Origin: Bacteroidota bacterium
GTDB lineage: Bacteria > Bacteroidota > JABWAT01
Assembly: GCA_020161835.1 (NCBI GenBank)
Contig: JAIUNL010000002.1
Location: 186,001-250,000, forward strand
Length of the DNA: 64,000 bases
Direction: 5' to 3'
Shown here piece after piece: positions 54,186 to 63,777 of the stretch. Position numbers and translations under genes: made by a program. Every line of letters starts with the position of its first letter. Within the stretch, counting starts at the first letter, position 1. The notes beneath the pieces are model-generated. The model made no database searches. It saw only the letters and a list, made by a program, of their open reading frames with translations, and had not been told where the DNA came from.

Positions 54186-54989
54186 TCAGTTGCCTTTTTT
54201 CTTCATGCCCAAAATCCGGCTGAGCAGGTTTTTCTCTTCAGGAAGTACAGTATCGATTTTATCAAATTCGCCTTTTACAAGAAAACCCGGATTTGTTACC
54301 GTAAGCTTTTCTGTAACAGGATTCCCGTATTTTTCATTTAAAATTTTAATAGCTTCTTTATAAACAAGGTAACTTCTTGAGCCTGTTGAATGGGCATCAG
54401 AACACATAAAATGGGCTGCTTTATTTTTTATAAACCAATCTGCAGCCAATTTTGCTGCCCTGCCGAACTGTCCGGTAAGACTTCCGGCATCCAACTGAAT
54501 CAAAACACCCATTTCAACTGCCCGGAGAAAATCTTCTTTTTTTGAATTGAAATCTATACACCGTTCAGGATGGGCAAGAATGACCCGGTATTTATTGACG
54601 TGAATTTCAAAAAATTCAGTTAGCATATATAAAGGAGTTCCCATCATGGGCAATTCAATCAGAAAAACCGGTAATTGTGCCAAACCTGCATGAAAAACAG
54701 ACTGAAGCGGGCTTAAATGCCGGTCAATTGCAATTTCATATCCTTTTTGAACTGAAACCGGAATTGAAGCTTTCGCCAGGGCTTCATTCAGTTGAATCAA
54801 GGCTTTTGACACCTTTTCATCATATTCAGGCAACCATGTTCTTCGGTTTAAATGTGAACTGCAGATTATCTGGCTAATACCTGATTCAACTGCCTGACGC
54901 GCCATTTCAAGTGATTCTTCAATTGATTTCGATCCGTCATCAACGCCCGGAATGATGTGATTATGAAAATCAATCCTTCCCTCAGACAT
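54186..54989 (-). CDS. CpsB/YwqE-like tyrosine-protein phosphatase (PHP fold)
   Basis: The 267-residue PHP-fold phosphatase carries the metal motifs [31 protein letters not shown] and MCSDAHS. In Streptococcus and Bacillus, CpsB/YwqE dephosphorylates the capsule tyrosine kinase, and a Wzc-like kinase is two genes away here. I chose the ATG at 54989, which has AGGA about 8 bases upstream and matches the family start; a longer frame to 55037 reads into the previous gene. It overlaps the upstream membrane-protein gene by 8 bp. Confidence 0.93.
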   Translation of the reverse strand: MSEGRIDFHNHIIPGVDDGSKSIEESLEMARQAVESGISQIICSSHLNRRTWLPEYDEKVSKALIQLNEALAKASIPVSVQKGYEIAIDRHLSPLQSVFHAGLAQLPVFLIELPMMGTPLYMLTEFFEIHVNKYRVILAHPERCIDFNSKKEDFLRAVEMGVLIQLDAGSLTGQFGRAAKLAADWFIKNKAAHFMCSDAHSTGSRSYLVYKEAIKILNEKYGNPVTEKLTVTNPGFLVKGEFDKIDTVLPEEKNLLSRILGMKKKGN

Positions 54990-55977
54990 TTTTTTTCCTG
55001 AAAACAAACTGGTCAAATAAAAAGGTTGCAACACCAAGACCGCCGGTTACCAACAGATTCAAAAGATGGACGGTTGTTGCATAACTCATGGCATCAACTT
55101 TTGAAACCATGAACAAGTTAACCAAAACTGCACTGCAAAAAAAATGAAAGGTACCTGTTCCACCGGGTGAGGGAATGATCATACCAATGGCAGAAATAGC
55201 CATAATAGCTGCACCGGCACCCAGAGAAAGATTCAGTTCAGATTGAAACCCGAAAGAAAACAAAGGAATCCAGGACATCAGAATGTAGCAAAAAAAGATT
55301 CCGAGACTTAAAAAGGTAACACTTACCAAACTTGAACCCGTTTTCAGAATTCCAATTCCTGAAACAAATCTCATTGCAATACCCGATAATCTGATAGCAA
55401 CTTTTTTGCTGATAAAAGCAAAATTGTTCCGGATTAATTTTTTAACCGTTTTTCCTGGAATAAAAGTGAATACAAGCACAGAACCGGCGGCAACAAGAAA
55501 AACAACAATTGCACCAGCACCAAGACCAGGGAAAAACTGATTCATCGAATCTGAGTAAAGAAAGGCTGTGAGTCCGAAAACAATGACCAGGACAATAAAA
55601 TCAAGAAGTCGTTCAAGAACTACCGTTCCCAGAATCGTACTCTGGTCAATGCCGGTTGTTTTTGAAAGGTAAACAGCTTTACCGATTTCCCCGCCACGTG
55701 GAATAACATTATTAATTGCATAACCCACCATAGTAGCACTAAAAAAGGGGTAAACGCCCTGATTCTGAAGGTTCTGAGTGTTTAAAAGCAGTTTCCATCT
55801 CAATGCTCTGAAATAATGGCTTAAAACACCAACGACCACAGTCGCATAAAGATAGAACGGGTCAACGGACTGCATTTCATCAAAAACGGCGGCAAGATCA
55901 ATGTCACGAAAACCAAAGTACAATGCCACAATAGCGATTACTATACCAATAAATCCGTTTATGAGAGAGTTTTTCAT
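54982..55977 (-). CDS. UPF0104/lysylphosphatidylglycerol synthase-like membrane protein (flippase domain)
   Basis: The 331-residue membrane protein has about eight transmembrane helices, with the family motifs HYFRALRWKLLL, GYAINNVIPRGGEIGKAVYL and GMIIPSPGGTGTFHFF. It corresponds to the membrane half of MprF without the synthase domain, and such proteins may translocate lipids. Its place between lolA and the CpsB phosphatase suggests an envelope or polysaccharide role, but no substrate can be named. Confidence 0.85.
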   Translation of the reverse strand: MKNSLINGFIGIVIAIVALYFGFRDIDLAAVFDEMQSVDPFYLYATVVVGVLSHYFRALRWKLLLNTQNLQNQGVYPFFSATMVGYAINNVIPRGGEIGKAVYLSKTTGIDQSTILGTVVLERLLDFIVLVIVFGLTAFLYSDSMNQFFPGLGAGAIVVFLVAAGSVLVFTFIPGKTVKKLIRNNFAFISKKVAIRLSGIAMRFVSGIGILKTGSSLVSVTFLSLGIFFCYILMSWIPLFSFGFQSELNLSLGAGAAIMAISAIGMIIPSPGGTGTFHFFCSAVLVNLFMVSKVDAMSYATTVHLLNLLVTGGLGVATFLFDQFVFRKKNV

Positions 55978-55986
55978 TATTTCAGG

Positions 55987-56613
55987 TTATCTGAGATCAA
56001 TAACTTCTACATTTTTTGGTGCTGTAAACTGAAAAAACTGATCCGGAATACCTTTATTGACCTGAAGCTGTTTGAGCCTGTAAACTGTTTTGCTTCCGTT
56101 GATATCACTCACTTCAATCTGCCTGACAAACCAGTCTTTATCATCAACCCAGAGTTTCATTTCCTGAATGAAATTGTCAGTGTTCTTTGGTGTGAGCTTC
56201 AACCGGTATGTATTCATTCCTGCGAAGTTTTCTTCACCCAGCACTTCCATGAAAAAATCTTTGGGAAACTCAATGAAAAACCGTGAAGGTGACAGTTCTG
56301 AACTTTCGGGATCAAACCGGTCAACAATGACTTTTTCGTTCAGGATCGAGTAAGTCCATGCTGTGATACCATCAGTTATCAGCATTTGTTCTTCAGTTTC
56401 AAGCCTCATCTTGTCCTTTTTCTTGATGGCAATTTTACCGGCAAGTTTTTGGTTCAGCCGTGAAACTTTAAACTGCATCACCTGATCAAAATCAGCCGTT
56501 GCATCTTTCATTGCCTCATAACTTTTTTTGATCTTTTCCAGCACATCCTTTGCTGAAAGATCTCCGAAATTCATATTAAAACTTACCAGTATACTTAACA
56601 GAATCGGGAACAT
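55987..56613 (-). CDS. lolA: Outer-membrane lipoprotein carrier LolA
   Basis: The LolA-fold periplasmic protein of 208 residues begins with a signal peptide (MFPILLSILVSFNM) and has the LolA pattern of an Asp-rich first strand (ATADFDQVMQF), a KDKMRLETEEQMLITDG core, and QIEVSDINGSKTVYRLKQL. It carries lipoproteins across the periplasm. The ATG at 56613 has AAAGGGA 6 bases upstream; an in-frame GTG at 56628 immediately after ftsK would add five residues. Lipoproteins it could serve include BamD and the YCF48-like protein. Confidence 0.85.
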   Translation of the reverse strand: MFPILLSILVSFNMNFGDLSAKDVLEKIKKSYEAMKDATADFDQVMQFKVSRLNQKLAGKIAIKKKDKMRLETEEQMLITDGITAWTYSILNEKVIVDRFDPESSELSPSRFFIEFPKDFFMEVLGEENFAGMNTYRLKLTPKNTDNFIQEMKLWVDDKDWFVRQIEVSDINGSKTVYRLKQLQVNKGIPDQFFQFTAPKNVEVIDLR

Positions 56614-56628
56614 AGGTATCCCTTTCAC

Positions 56629-59600
56629 TTACATTGTATTTAAAATATCGTTCAGTGTATCCATATCATCAATGGTCACCTGTCTGGCTTTTGATCCGTC
56701 TGGCGGACCCACAATCCCCAAAATTTCGAGCTGGTCAATAATTCTGGCAGCCCTTGAATACCCAACTTTTAGTTTTCTCTGGAGCAAAGAGGTACTTCCC
56801 TGCTGAGCCAGAACAACAACCTGACCCGCTTCGGCCAGCATGTCATCCCAGTCTTCCATTCCACCGGCATCTGTATTTCCAATCGCCTTTTTCGTCTTCC
56901 CTGCAGCTGTTTTATCAGGTGGATAAGGAAGTCTGTAGGCTGAAATAAATCCGGGCTGTTTGGCAACGTGCGAAATAATCGCTTCACATTCTTCAGTCGA
57001 GACGAAGGCGTTTTGGATCCGTTCCGGCTTAGGAGATCCGCTTGGAAGGTAAAGCATATCGCCGTTACCCAAAAGCTGATCGGCACCATTCATATCCAGA
57101 ATCGTTCTTGAATCAATTTTACTGGTGACCATATAGGCAATTCTGGCCGGAAAATTGGCTTTGATAATTCCGGTAATCACATCAACTGACGGGCGCTGGG
57201 TGGCGACGACAAGATGAATTCCGACGGCACGGGCCAACTGTGCAATACGGGCAATCGGTTCTTCAACTTCTTTTCCTGATGTCATCATCAAATCTGCAAG
57301 TTCATCAATAATTACAACGATGTAAGGAAGTTTGACGTACGGATCGTCATCCGGTCCCAACAACTCACCAGCTTCAACTTTACGGTTAAAATCTTTAAGA
57401 TGTCTTACACTGACCCGGGCGAGTAAACTGTACCGTTCATCCATCTCACGTTCAACTGCCCGCAATAGAGTTACCGCTTTTGAGGTGTCAGTCAGAATAG
57501 GTTCATCCAACTCAGGTAAAACCGCCAAAAAGTGCTTTTCAAGCCGTTTGTAAATAGATAATTCAATTTTCTTCGGATCAATCATCACAAATTTCAGGTT
57601 TGACGGATGTGAATGATAAATCAACGAACAGATGATGGTGTTGATACCGACCGATTTCCCGGAACCAGTCGTGCCGGCAATCAGCAAGTGCGGAAGTTTG
57701 GCAAGATCTTCAATGTAAATTCCGTTGTTGATAGTCCGGCCAAAAGCAACTGGAAGAATATATCCGTTTTCTGCTGCTTTCTGAAATTTATCGGACTCCA
57801 GTATTTCCCGTAACAGCACGTTTACCGATTTCTTATTGGGAATTTCAACCCCAACAACTGATTTTCCCGGTACAGGAGCCATAATCCGGATTCCACGTGC
57901 TGCCATAGCCAGAGCAATATCATCAGACAGTGAGGTAATCCGGCTGACTTTAATACCTTCCGCAGGTTTAATTTCGAAAAGAGTGACACGGGGTCCGACC
58001 GTAACTTCAGGCTTTCCATCCACCTGAATACCGTAAGTTCCAAGTTTATGTACCAGTTTGGCGGCATTTTGCTCAAGTTCAACAGGATCGATTATATCAG
58101 CAACCGTCTGATGATTTTGCTGGAGTAAGTCAAGGGAAGGTTTTCGGTAACCAAATCTGAAAATCGGATCTTTTGGAAGATTTGCCTTTTTCTCTTCAAC
58201 GATCGGGTTTATTTTCAGTTCAATTGCCTGTTCATGAATTTCAGGAAACTCATTTCCGATGGTTACACCCTGGAATTCTGGTTCTTTTGCCTGAACAATT
58301 GTCTCAACTTCCTGCTGTTTTTCAGCTGGAAGAGGGATCTGATCTTCTTCGGTGATTTCAAGCAGGTCTGGAATGTCAATTTCGTCCTGATCAAACTGAT
58401 CATCCGCCAAAGAAGACTCAGAAATTTTTACAGGTTGTGTTTGAGGTTCAGTTTTCAGGTCAGACTCAGAACGGGCAGATTCAGCCGGTTTGGTTTCTTC
58501 AATTTTTTTGAGAAGCTGACCAAAGAAAGTCGGTTTGGCCGGCTGCTTTTCACCTGAAGCAGGTAATTCTGGAGTTTCTTCAACCTTTGAAATATCCGGA
58601 CTTGTTTCAATTGGCAATGAAGTTGCCTCAACCTGGTCAGGAACCCGGGTTTCCGGTTTGGCCACTGGTTGTGAAACGGGAACAAAATCATCTTCTGTGC
58701 CCCTGAATTCAGACAAGTCAACCACTACTTCTTTTAGCTTTGGTGGGACAACAGGTTCGGCGTGAGCAGCAGCAACAGCACGACGTTCTTCCCGTTCTTC
58801 CCTCGAAATAATTTCATTTATCGGTATGCCAACAGGTTTGTTCTGGCTTTTGACTGTTTGAGTTTCAGGCTCAGCAGGTTTTTCTGGCGGATAAGATTCA
58901 GTTGCCGGAATAATGGGTTGATTATAAATTTTGACAGGTTCCGGCTCAGGTTTTGCAACTACAGGCGGCTCAACCGGTTGATGATTTCCAGCTGGAATTT
59001 CATCCTCCTGGTTTTCTTCCTCAATTTCCGGTTCTGACTGTTTTACTCCCCTGTTTTTCCATTTCTCTGCAGCATTCCCTGACAAAGTTTCAACAAAGGT
59101 CTGAAGTCGTTGTGCGGTTGCCTTCAAATCAAGATCAACAAACAAAACCAGGGTAACAAAAAGAGCAGCAAGCAGAACAATCATACCCCCGATTCCACCC
59201 AGAATCGAATGGGTCATGGAAGCCAGAAAAATTCCGATCATACCCGACCAGGCGTTATCTGTTAATCCGGAATCAGATAAAATTGCCACGAATCCGAAAA
59301 GAGACGATAGCAGCAGATTAAAAACGAGTGCGTAGACAGTGAAGTAGGTGGGTTTAGACAGTCCATGGTGGCGAAGCATAACCCATCCCCAAACAAACAG
59401 CATGAGAGACTGAATTAAAACCGGGTATCCGAGGTAATTGTATATGAGGTGATGAGAAAGTACCGCACCAAAAATGCCCAGCCAATTGTGAATTTGGGAA
59501 GTATGCTCAGATTTGAATAAATCAAAAAAACCAAGCTGAGTTAAAACCTGATAATCGTTTTCATAATTTGACAGAATAGCCAGAACGCTTAGCAATCCGA

Positions 59601-59706
59601 ACAAAAGAAGTGCAACACCGAGAATTTCGATCTTTCGTTCCGGACTGATTCCCTTTGCAGCCGAGAGTTCTGCAGCCGGGGTTCCAAGCTGGTTCTTTTT
59701 AGCCAT
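56629..59706 (-). CDS. ftsK: DNA translocase FtsK
   Basis: The 1,025-residue protein has four N-terminal transmembrane helices (about 30-190), a long acidic, Pro/Glu/Gln-rich linker (about 220-530) and the RecA-like motor: Walker A AGTTGSGKSVGI at about 680 and Walker B VVIIDELADLM. The C-terminal gamma winged helix (ALAQQG-type VVVLAQQGSTSLLQRK, then IVGPPDGSKARQV) reads the polar sequences that guide chromosome segregation at the septum. It shares 1 bp with comB upstream and touches lolA downstream. Confidence 0.95.
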   Translation of the reverse strand: MAKKNQLGTPAAELSAAKGISPERKIEILGVALLLFGLLSVLAILSNYENDYQVLTQLGFFDLFKSEHTSQIHNWLGIFGAVLSHHLIYNYLGYPVLIQSLMLFVWGWVMLRHHGLSKPTYFTVYALVFNLLLSSLFGFVAILSDSGLTDNAWSGMIGIFLASMTHSILGGIGGMIVLLAALFVTLVLFVDLDLKATAQRLQTFVETLSGNAAEKWKNRGVKQSEPEIEEENQEDEIPAGNHQPVEPPVVAKPEPEPVKIYNQPIIPATESYPPEKPAEPETQTVKSQNKPVGIPINEIISREEREERRAVAAAHAEPVVPPKLKEVVVDLSEFRGTEDDFVPVSQPVAKPETRVPDQVEATSLPIETSPDISKVEETPELPASGEKQPAKPTFFGQLLKKIEETKPAESARSESDLKTEPQTQPVKISESSLADDQFDQDEIDIPDLLEITEEDQIPLPAEKQQEVETIVQAKEPEFQGVTIGNEFPEIHEQAIELKINPIVEEKKANLPKDPIFRFGYRKPSLDLLQQNHQTVADIIDPVELEQNAAKLVHKLGTYGIQVDGKPEVTVGPRVTLFEIKPAEGIKVSRITSLSDDIALAMAARGIRIMAPVPGKSVVGVEIPNKKSVNVLLREILESDKFQKAAENGYILPVAFGRTINNGIYIEDLAKLPHLLIAGTTGSGKSVGINTIICSLIYHSHPSNLKFVMIDPKKIELSIYKRLEKHFLAVLPELDEPILTDTSKAVTLLRAVEREMDERYSLLARVSVRHLKDFNRKVEAGELLGPDDDPYVKLPYIVVIIDELADLMMTSGKEVEEPIARIAQLARAVGIHLVVATQRPSVDVITGIIKANFPARIAYMVTSKIDSRTILDMNGADQLLGNGDMLYLPSGSPKPERIQNAFVSTEECEAIISHVAKQPGFISAYRLPYPPDKTAAGKTKKAIGNTDAGGMEDWDDMLAEAGQVVVLAQQGSTSLLQRKLKVGYSRAARIIDQLEILGIVGPPDGSKARQVTIDDMDTLNDILNTM

Positions 59707-60473
59707 TACAGATCAACTTTTTTAAAAACCTGAGTTGTTTCTGTCCAGGCCTTCAATGTACTTGAATCCTTTAAAACAGGAACAACCGGGTATTTGTCAA
59801 TTGTAGCGCAATCAACGATATCAGCATCAAGACCCAATTCAATTAAGACTTTGCCGTGATCAGAATTGCGCAATTCTTCTTCCAGATTGATTTTCTTACT
59901 TTCCCATACCATCAGAGAGGCTCTGGCAGCATCAGAAAGAGAAAACTCACTTTCAGGATTTTGGCTTTTTAATCCGGAAATCAGGGCACCGGCACATAAG
60001 GAATCTTCAATGCAAAATTCATTTTCCTTTCCGGCACAGAGAATGTGCAGTTCAGAAACCGGATTTTTTGCAAAATGTTCAAGAATAGCAGACAGATTGA
60101 CGAAACCTGCAATCAGGGTTTTGTCAGAATACCGGGTACGGTGAATAGCAACAGTGCCGTTTGTGGTTGCAAAAACGATTGATTTCTTCCCGACTTTTTC
60201 AACAGAATATTCACTGGGTGAATTACCCAAATCAAAACCGGCAATCATCTTGCCGGCTCTTTCGCCTCCAAGCAGATATTGGCCTGAAAAAAGATTGGTT
60301 GCAATTTTCATTGCATTATCAACCGTGGCAACAGGAATAATTTCCTTTGCACCCGAGTAAATGGCTGCACACAGGGTGGTGGAAGCCCTGAGCACATCAA
60401 TCACGATAACGGTCTTGCCTTTGAACAGTCCTTCATCAGACTGACCGGGCTGAAAGTAAACTTGTATTTTCAT
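59706..60473 (-). CDS. comB: 2-phosphosulfolactate phosphatase family protein (ComB)
   Basis: The 255-residue ComB-family phosphatase has VIDVLRASTTLCAAI, LLGGERAGKMIAGFDLGNSP and FATTNGTVA, all typical. In methanogens ComB dephosphorylates 2-phosphosulfolactate in coenzyme M synthesis, but many bacteria carry the family without that pathway; no comA or comC is visible here. The true substrate is therefore uncertain. It overlaps the start of ftsK by 1 bp. Confidence 0.88.
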   Translation of the reverse strand: MKIQVYFQPGQSDEGLFKGKTVIVIDVLRASTTLCAAIYSGAKEIIPVATVDNAMKIATNLFSGQYLLGGERAGKMIAGFDLGNSPSEYSVEKVGKKSIVFATTNGTVAIHRTRYSDKTLIAGFVNLSAILEHFAKNPVSELHILCAGKENEFCIEDSLCAGALISGLKSQNPESEFSLSDAARASLMVWESKKINLEEELRNSDHGKVLIELGLDADIVDCATIDKYPVVPVLKDSSTLKAWTETTQVFKKVDL

Positions 60474-60491
60474 GGGGACGAAAACTTTCGG

Positions 60492-61577
60492 TTACTTTTT
60501 TAAAAATGGAAATTTAACAACTGAACCCCACTGAACGCCATTCCGGATTTTAATTCCAACCCGGGTGCCTTCTTTTGAGAATTCAGGCTGCAGATAAGCC
60601 ATGGCAATTCCCTTTTCCATTGAAGGTGAAAAGGTGCCTGAAGTCACTTCACCGATGAGGTCACCAGCTTCGTTTACAACTTCATAATGACTTCTTGGAA
60701 TTGCTTTTTCATCAAGCACAATTCCGGTCAGACGTTTTTTTAATCCGTCTGCTTTAATTTTTAACAGGGCATCACGACCGATAAAATTGGTTTTGTCGAG
60801 CTTGGTGATCCAGCCCAGACCAGCTTCAAGCGGATTGCGATCCTGACTGATATCATTTCCGTAAAGGGCATAACCCATTTCTGTGCGCAAAGTATCACGA
60901 CAGCCAAGTCCGACAGGTTCAATTCCAAACTCAGCACCGGCTTCAAATATCGCTTTCCAGACAGAGGCTGCATGCGGCGTATGAAAATAAAGTTCAAAAC
61001 CAGGTTCACCAGTATAACCCGTGCGTGAAAGATACATATCCACACCTGCAAGTTTACCAATTTCGAATCCGTAATAGGGGATTTTTGACAGATCGGTATC
61101 GGTAAGTTTTTGCAAAGTTTTTACAGCATCAGGACCCTGAACGGCTAAAAGAGCTGTTTCATCAGATTCATCACGGAGCTGAACATCACCTGAAACGTGT
61201 TTTTTCATCCAGTCAAAATCTTTGTCTTTGTTGGATGCATTCACCACAACCATGAAATATTTTGGCAGCTTGTAGATAATCATATCATCCACAATTCCGC
61301 CATTTTCATAGCACATGGCTGTATACTGAGCTTTGCCGGGAGCAAGTTTACTCACATCATTGGTTGAAATCAGATTCAGAAAAGCTTCGGCATCAGCACC
61401 TTTTACTTCAACTTCACCCATGTGCGAGACATCGAAAACACCAACTTTATTTCTGACGATGTGATGTTCGTAAACAATCCCATTTTTGTACTGAACGGGC
61501 ATATCCCAACCGCCGAATTCAACCATTCTGGCTCCGGCTGCGACATGGATATCATTAAAAGGCGTTTTCTTTAACAT
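60492..61577 (-). CDS. gcvT: Aminomethyltransferase (glycine cleavage system T protein)
   Basis: The 361-residue folate-dependent T protein has [38 protein letters not shown] and the [13 protein letters not shown] folate-site motif with [14 protein letters not shown]. Length fits gcvT. The other glycine-cleavage genes (gcvP, gcvH) are not in the window. It lies 26 bp after the transketolase C-terminal half and 18 bp before comB in the same transcript. Confidence 0.95.
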   Translation of the reverse strand: MLKKTPFNDIHVAAGARMVEFGGWDMPVQYKNGIVYEHHIVRNKVGVFDVSHMGEVEVKGADAEAFLNLISTNDVSKLAPGKAQYTAMCYENGGIVDDMIIYKLPKYFMVVVNASNKDKDFDWMKKHVSGDVQLRDESDETALLAVQGPDAVKTLQKLTDTDLSKIPYYGFEIGKLAGVDMYLSRTGYTGEPGFELYFHTPHAASVWKAIFEAGAEFGIEPVGLGCRDTLRTEMGYALYGNDISQDRNPLEAGLGWITKLDKTNFIGRDALLKIKADGLKKRLTGIVLDEKAIPRSHYEVVNEAGDLIGEVTSGTFSPSMEKGIAMAYLQPEFSKEGTRVGIKIRNGVQWGSVVKFPFLKK

Positions 61578-61603
61578 GGATGGTCAGTCCTTTATGATTT
61601 GAG

Positions 61604-62560
61604 TTACTTTTTTCTGCTGATGGCTTTTTTCGCAGCCGTCACCAGATCCTGGGTCGAAAGTCCGTATTGTGTCAACAGTTCATCGGGTAAACCAGATTCG
61701 CCGAACGTGTCGTTCACCGCAACAATTTCCAAAGGAACAGGAAATTGTGTGGAAATGACGTGAGCAACGGCATCGCCAAGTCCGGTATTTTTCTGATGCT
61801 CTTCAGCGGTAACGATTGCACCAGTTTCTTTGGCAGCAGTTACAATCGCATCAACATCCAGCGGTTTGATGGTATGGATATTGATCACCCGAACGGTTAA
61901 TCCTTCAGCCTGAAGAATTTCTGCTGCTTCAAGTGCTTTCCAAACTAAAATTCCGGTTGCAATAATGGTAACATCTTTTCCCGGGTTGAGTACATTGGCT
62001 TTTCCGATTTGGAAATCCGGATTGATTTCGGTGAAGTTCGGCTGATTAGGACGACCGAATCTGAGATAAACCGGACCCTTGAATTTTGCAATGGCCATAG
62101 TAGCCGAATAAGTTTCATTGGCATCACAAGGTACAATCACGGTCATTCCGGGAAGGGCACGCATGAGGCCAATATCTTCGAGAGCCTGATGGGTTGCACC
62201 ATCTTCACCTAAAGTAAGACCGGCATGTGAAGCACATATTTTTACATTGGTGTTCGAATAGGCAACCGATTGGCGGATCTGATCATAAACCCGACCGGTA
62301 GAAAATTCGGCGAAAGTTGCCGTGAAGGGAATTTTTCCACCGATTGCAAGTCCGGCTGCTGTTCCGATCATGTCAGCTTCTGCAATCCCGATCGAGAAGT
62401 AACGGTCAGGATGATTTTCTGAGAATTTTTCAAGTTTCAGTGACCCTTTAAGGTCTGCACACAAAACCACGACATCGGGGTTTGATTGTCCGAGTTCAGC
62501 AATGGCTTCCCCGAAAGCATTCCGGGTGGGTTTGTTGTCTTTTACAGGATAAATCGGCAT
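61604..62560 (-). CDS. Transketolase, C-terminal subunit
   Basis: The 318-residue protein contains the pyrimidine-binding and C-terminal domains of transketolase: [18 protein letters not shown] with the catalytic Glu, [20 protein letters not shown] and the lower domain ([13 protein letters not shown]). It starts on the last base of the N-terminal subunit gene (ATG overlapping the stop), so both halves should be made in equal amounts. Together they supply one transketolase of the pentose phosphate cycle. Confidence 0.94.
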   Translation of the reverse strand: MPIYPVKDNKPTRNAFGEAIAELGQSNPDVVVLCADLKGSLKLEKFSENHPDRYFSIGIAEADMIGTAAGLAIGGKIPFTATFAEFSTGRVYDQIRQSVAYSNTNVKICASHAGLTLGEDGATHQALEDIGLMRALPGMTVIVPCDANETYSATMAIAKFKGPVYLRFGRPNQPNFTEINPDFQIGKANVLNPGKDVTIIATGILVWKALEAAEILQAEGLTVRVINIHTIKPLDVDAIVTAAKETGAIVTAEEHQKNTGLGDAVAHVISTQFPVPLEIVAVNDTFGESGLPDELLTQYGLSTQDLVTAAKKAISRKK

Positions 62561-63438
62561 CAGTTTCTCCCCTTGTAAACCCGGGCTGCCGGATCATCAT
62601 AATCTTTCCATTCAGTTGGTGCCAGTTCAATCAGAGCTTTGGCTTCCATTTCTTTTGTGGGCGGAGTTCCATGCCACTTCGCAATATTTTCCATGAAGGA
62701 AACGCCTTTACTCATAACTGTATTGGCAATGATGACGGTCGGAATACCGGTTCCCAGATTTGTTTTTGCCTTGGCAATTGCGGCGAGGATTTCGGCGAAA
62801 TGATGTCCGTTTATCTCAAGAACATTCCAGCCAAATGCTTTCCATTTATCAGGAAGCGGATCGAGTTTTTTCACCACTTCTGTACTGCCGTCAATCTGAA
62901 GACGGTTCCGGTCAACAAAAGCGATCAGGTTATCAACTTTCTGGTGCGGACCGTTCATTGCTGCTTCCCAGATTTGTCCTTCGTTTAATTCGCCATCCCC
63001 CATCGCCACATAAATCCACTCGGGGCGTTTGTCTAATTTATAAGCCATGGCTGCACCTATGGCAACTGAAAGTCCCTGCCCAAGAGAACCGGAAGCAACC
63101 CGGATGCCGGGAAGTCCTTCTTTGGTTGCCGGATGGCCTTGCAGGCGACTGTGAATTTTGCGTAAAGTGGAAAGTTCAGACAGGGGAAAATATCCGGTCC
63201 GGGCCAGAGTGGCATACCAGACGGGAGCAATGTGTCCGTTGGAAAGAAAAAACAAGTCCTGTCCTTCAACAGAAGGCCATTTGGAGGGATCATGTTTCAT
63301 TTCACTGAAATAAAGAGCAGTAAAAATATCTGCCATTCCCAGTGATCCGCCGGGGTGACCCGATTCGGCATGGGTGATCATTTTTATCACATCCCGTTTC
63401 AATTGACGGGAAATGGATTGCAGTTCGGAATGGGTCAT
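62560..63438 (-). CDS. Transketolase, N-terminal subunit
   Basis: The 292-residue thiamine-diphosphate-binding half carries the transketolase opening ([20 protein letters not shown]), the diphosphate loop [15 protein letters not shown] with the [15 protein letters not shown] metal site and a [15 protein letters not shown] segment. It is the first gene of a ten-gene minus-strand run down to 51388 in which neighbouring genes overlap or lie less than 30 bp apart. Confidence 0.94.
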   Translation of the reverse strand: MTHSELQSISRQLKRDVIKMITHAESGHPGGSLGMADIFTALYFSEMKHDPSKWPSVEGQDLFFLSNGHIAPVWYATLARTGYFPLSELSTLRKIHSRLQGHPATKEGLPGIRVASGSLGQGLSVAIGAAMAYKLDKRPEWIYVAMGDGELNEGQIWEAAMNGPHQKVDNLIAFVDRNRLQIDGSTEVVKKLDPLPDKWKAFGWNVLEINGHHFAEILAAIAKAKTNLGTGIPTVIIANTVMSKGVSFMENIAKWHGTPPTKEMEAKALIELAPTEWKDYDDPAARVYKGRN

Positions 63439-63469
63439 AAGCCTTTTCTGTAAGTATAGATAAGACCTT

Positions 63470-63498
63470 AATTTACAGATAATTTAAGGGGAATTCAA
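63470..63498 (-). promoter_or_regulatory. Predicted promoter of the transketolase-to-Wzc operon
   Basis: On the minus strand TTGAAT (complement of 63493-63498), 17 bp, then TAAATT (complement of 63470-63475). It also fits TTG-N20-TAnnTTTG with two mismatches. The start codon lies about 25 bases after the expected start site. Confidence 0.42.
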
Positions 63499-63569
63499 AT
63501 CAGGAGAGAGAATGGGGGAAGTGAAAGGTTAAAGTGTGATTGTTAAAGAGTAAATCGAGCGAAGTGAAG

Positions 63570-63722
63570 ATCCCGAACACTTTCGGGATGTGTTTAAATT
63601 ATCTCGTTCCGCCCGGACCAGGTTTGTCAGTTTCAAAAAGAGTTGCGGCCGGGCGGTAATGGTGGGATGTCAGAATCCCCGGGTTTTCACCCGGGGTTAC
63701 AATCATTTCACCCTTTCAGGGT
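63570..63722. repeat. Cluster of four palindromes between the transketolase and S46 peptidase genes
   Basis: Four inverted repeats: ATCCCGA/TCGGGAT (63570-63589), CCGCCCGG/CCGGGCGG with a 32-base loop (63609-63656), CCCCGGGT/ACCCGGGG (63677-63696) and ACCCT/AGGGT (63710-63722). The intergenic interval 63439-63774 contains no gene. Repeats of this kind (CCCCGGG...CCCGGGG next to CACCCTTTCAGGGT) are familiar as dispersed intergenic elements in Bacteroidota-type genomes; that is recollection and needs a genome search. None has a T-run, so they are not ordinary terminators. Confidence 0.6.
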
Positions 63723-63742
63723 TAAAAACAACAATCTGAGTT

Positions 63743-63777
63743 CCATTAACCATTGACCATTAATAATTAACCATTCA
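63743..63777. repeat. AT-rich tandem ACCATT repeat
   Basis: CCATTAACCATTGACCATTA followed by ATAATTAACCATT gives four copies of CCATT spaced 7, 7 and 14-15 bases. It runs to the stop codon of the S46 peptidase gene. Short AT tandem repeats of this type are common in intergenic DNA of this lineage. Confidence 0.5.

Noticed and set aside
60492..61577. Glycine riboswitch for gcvT
   Set aside because: gcvT follows the transketolase gene by 26 bp, leaving no room for a riboswitch.
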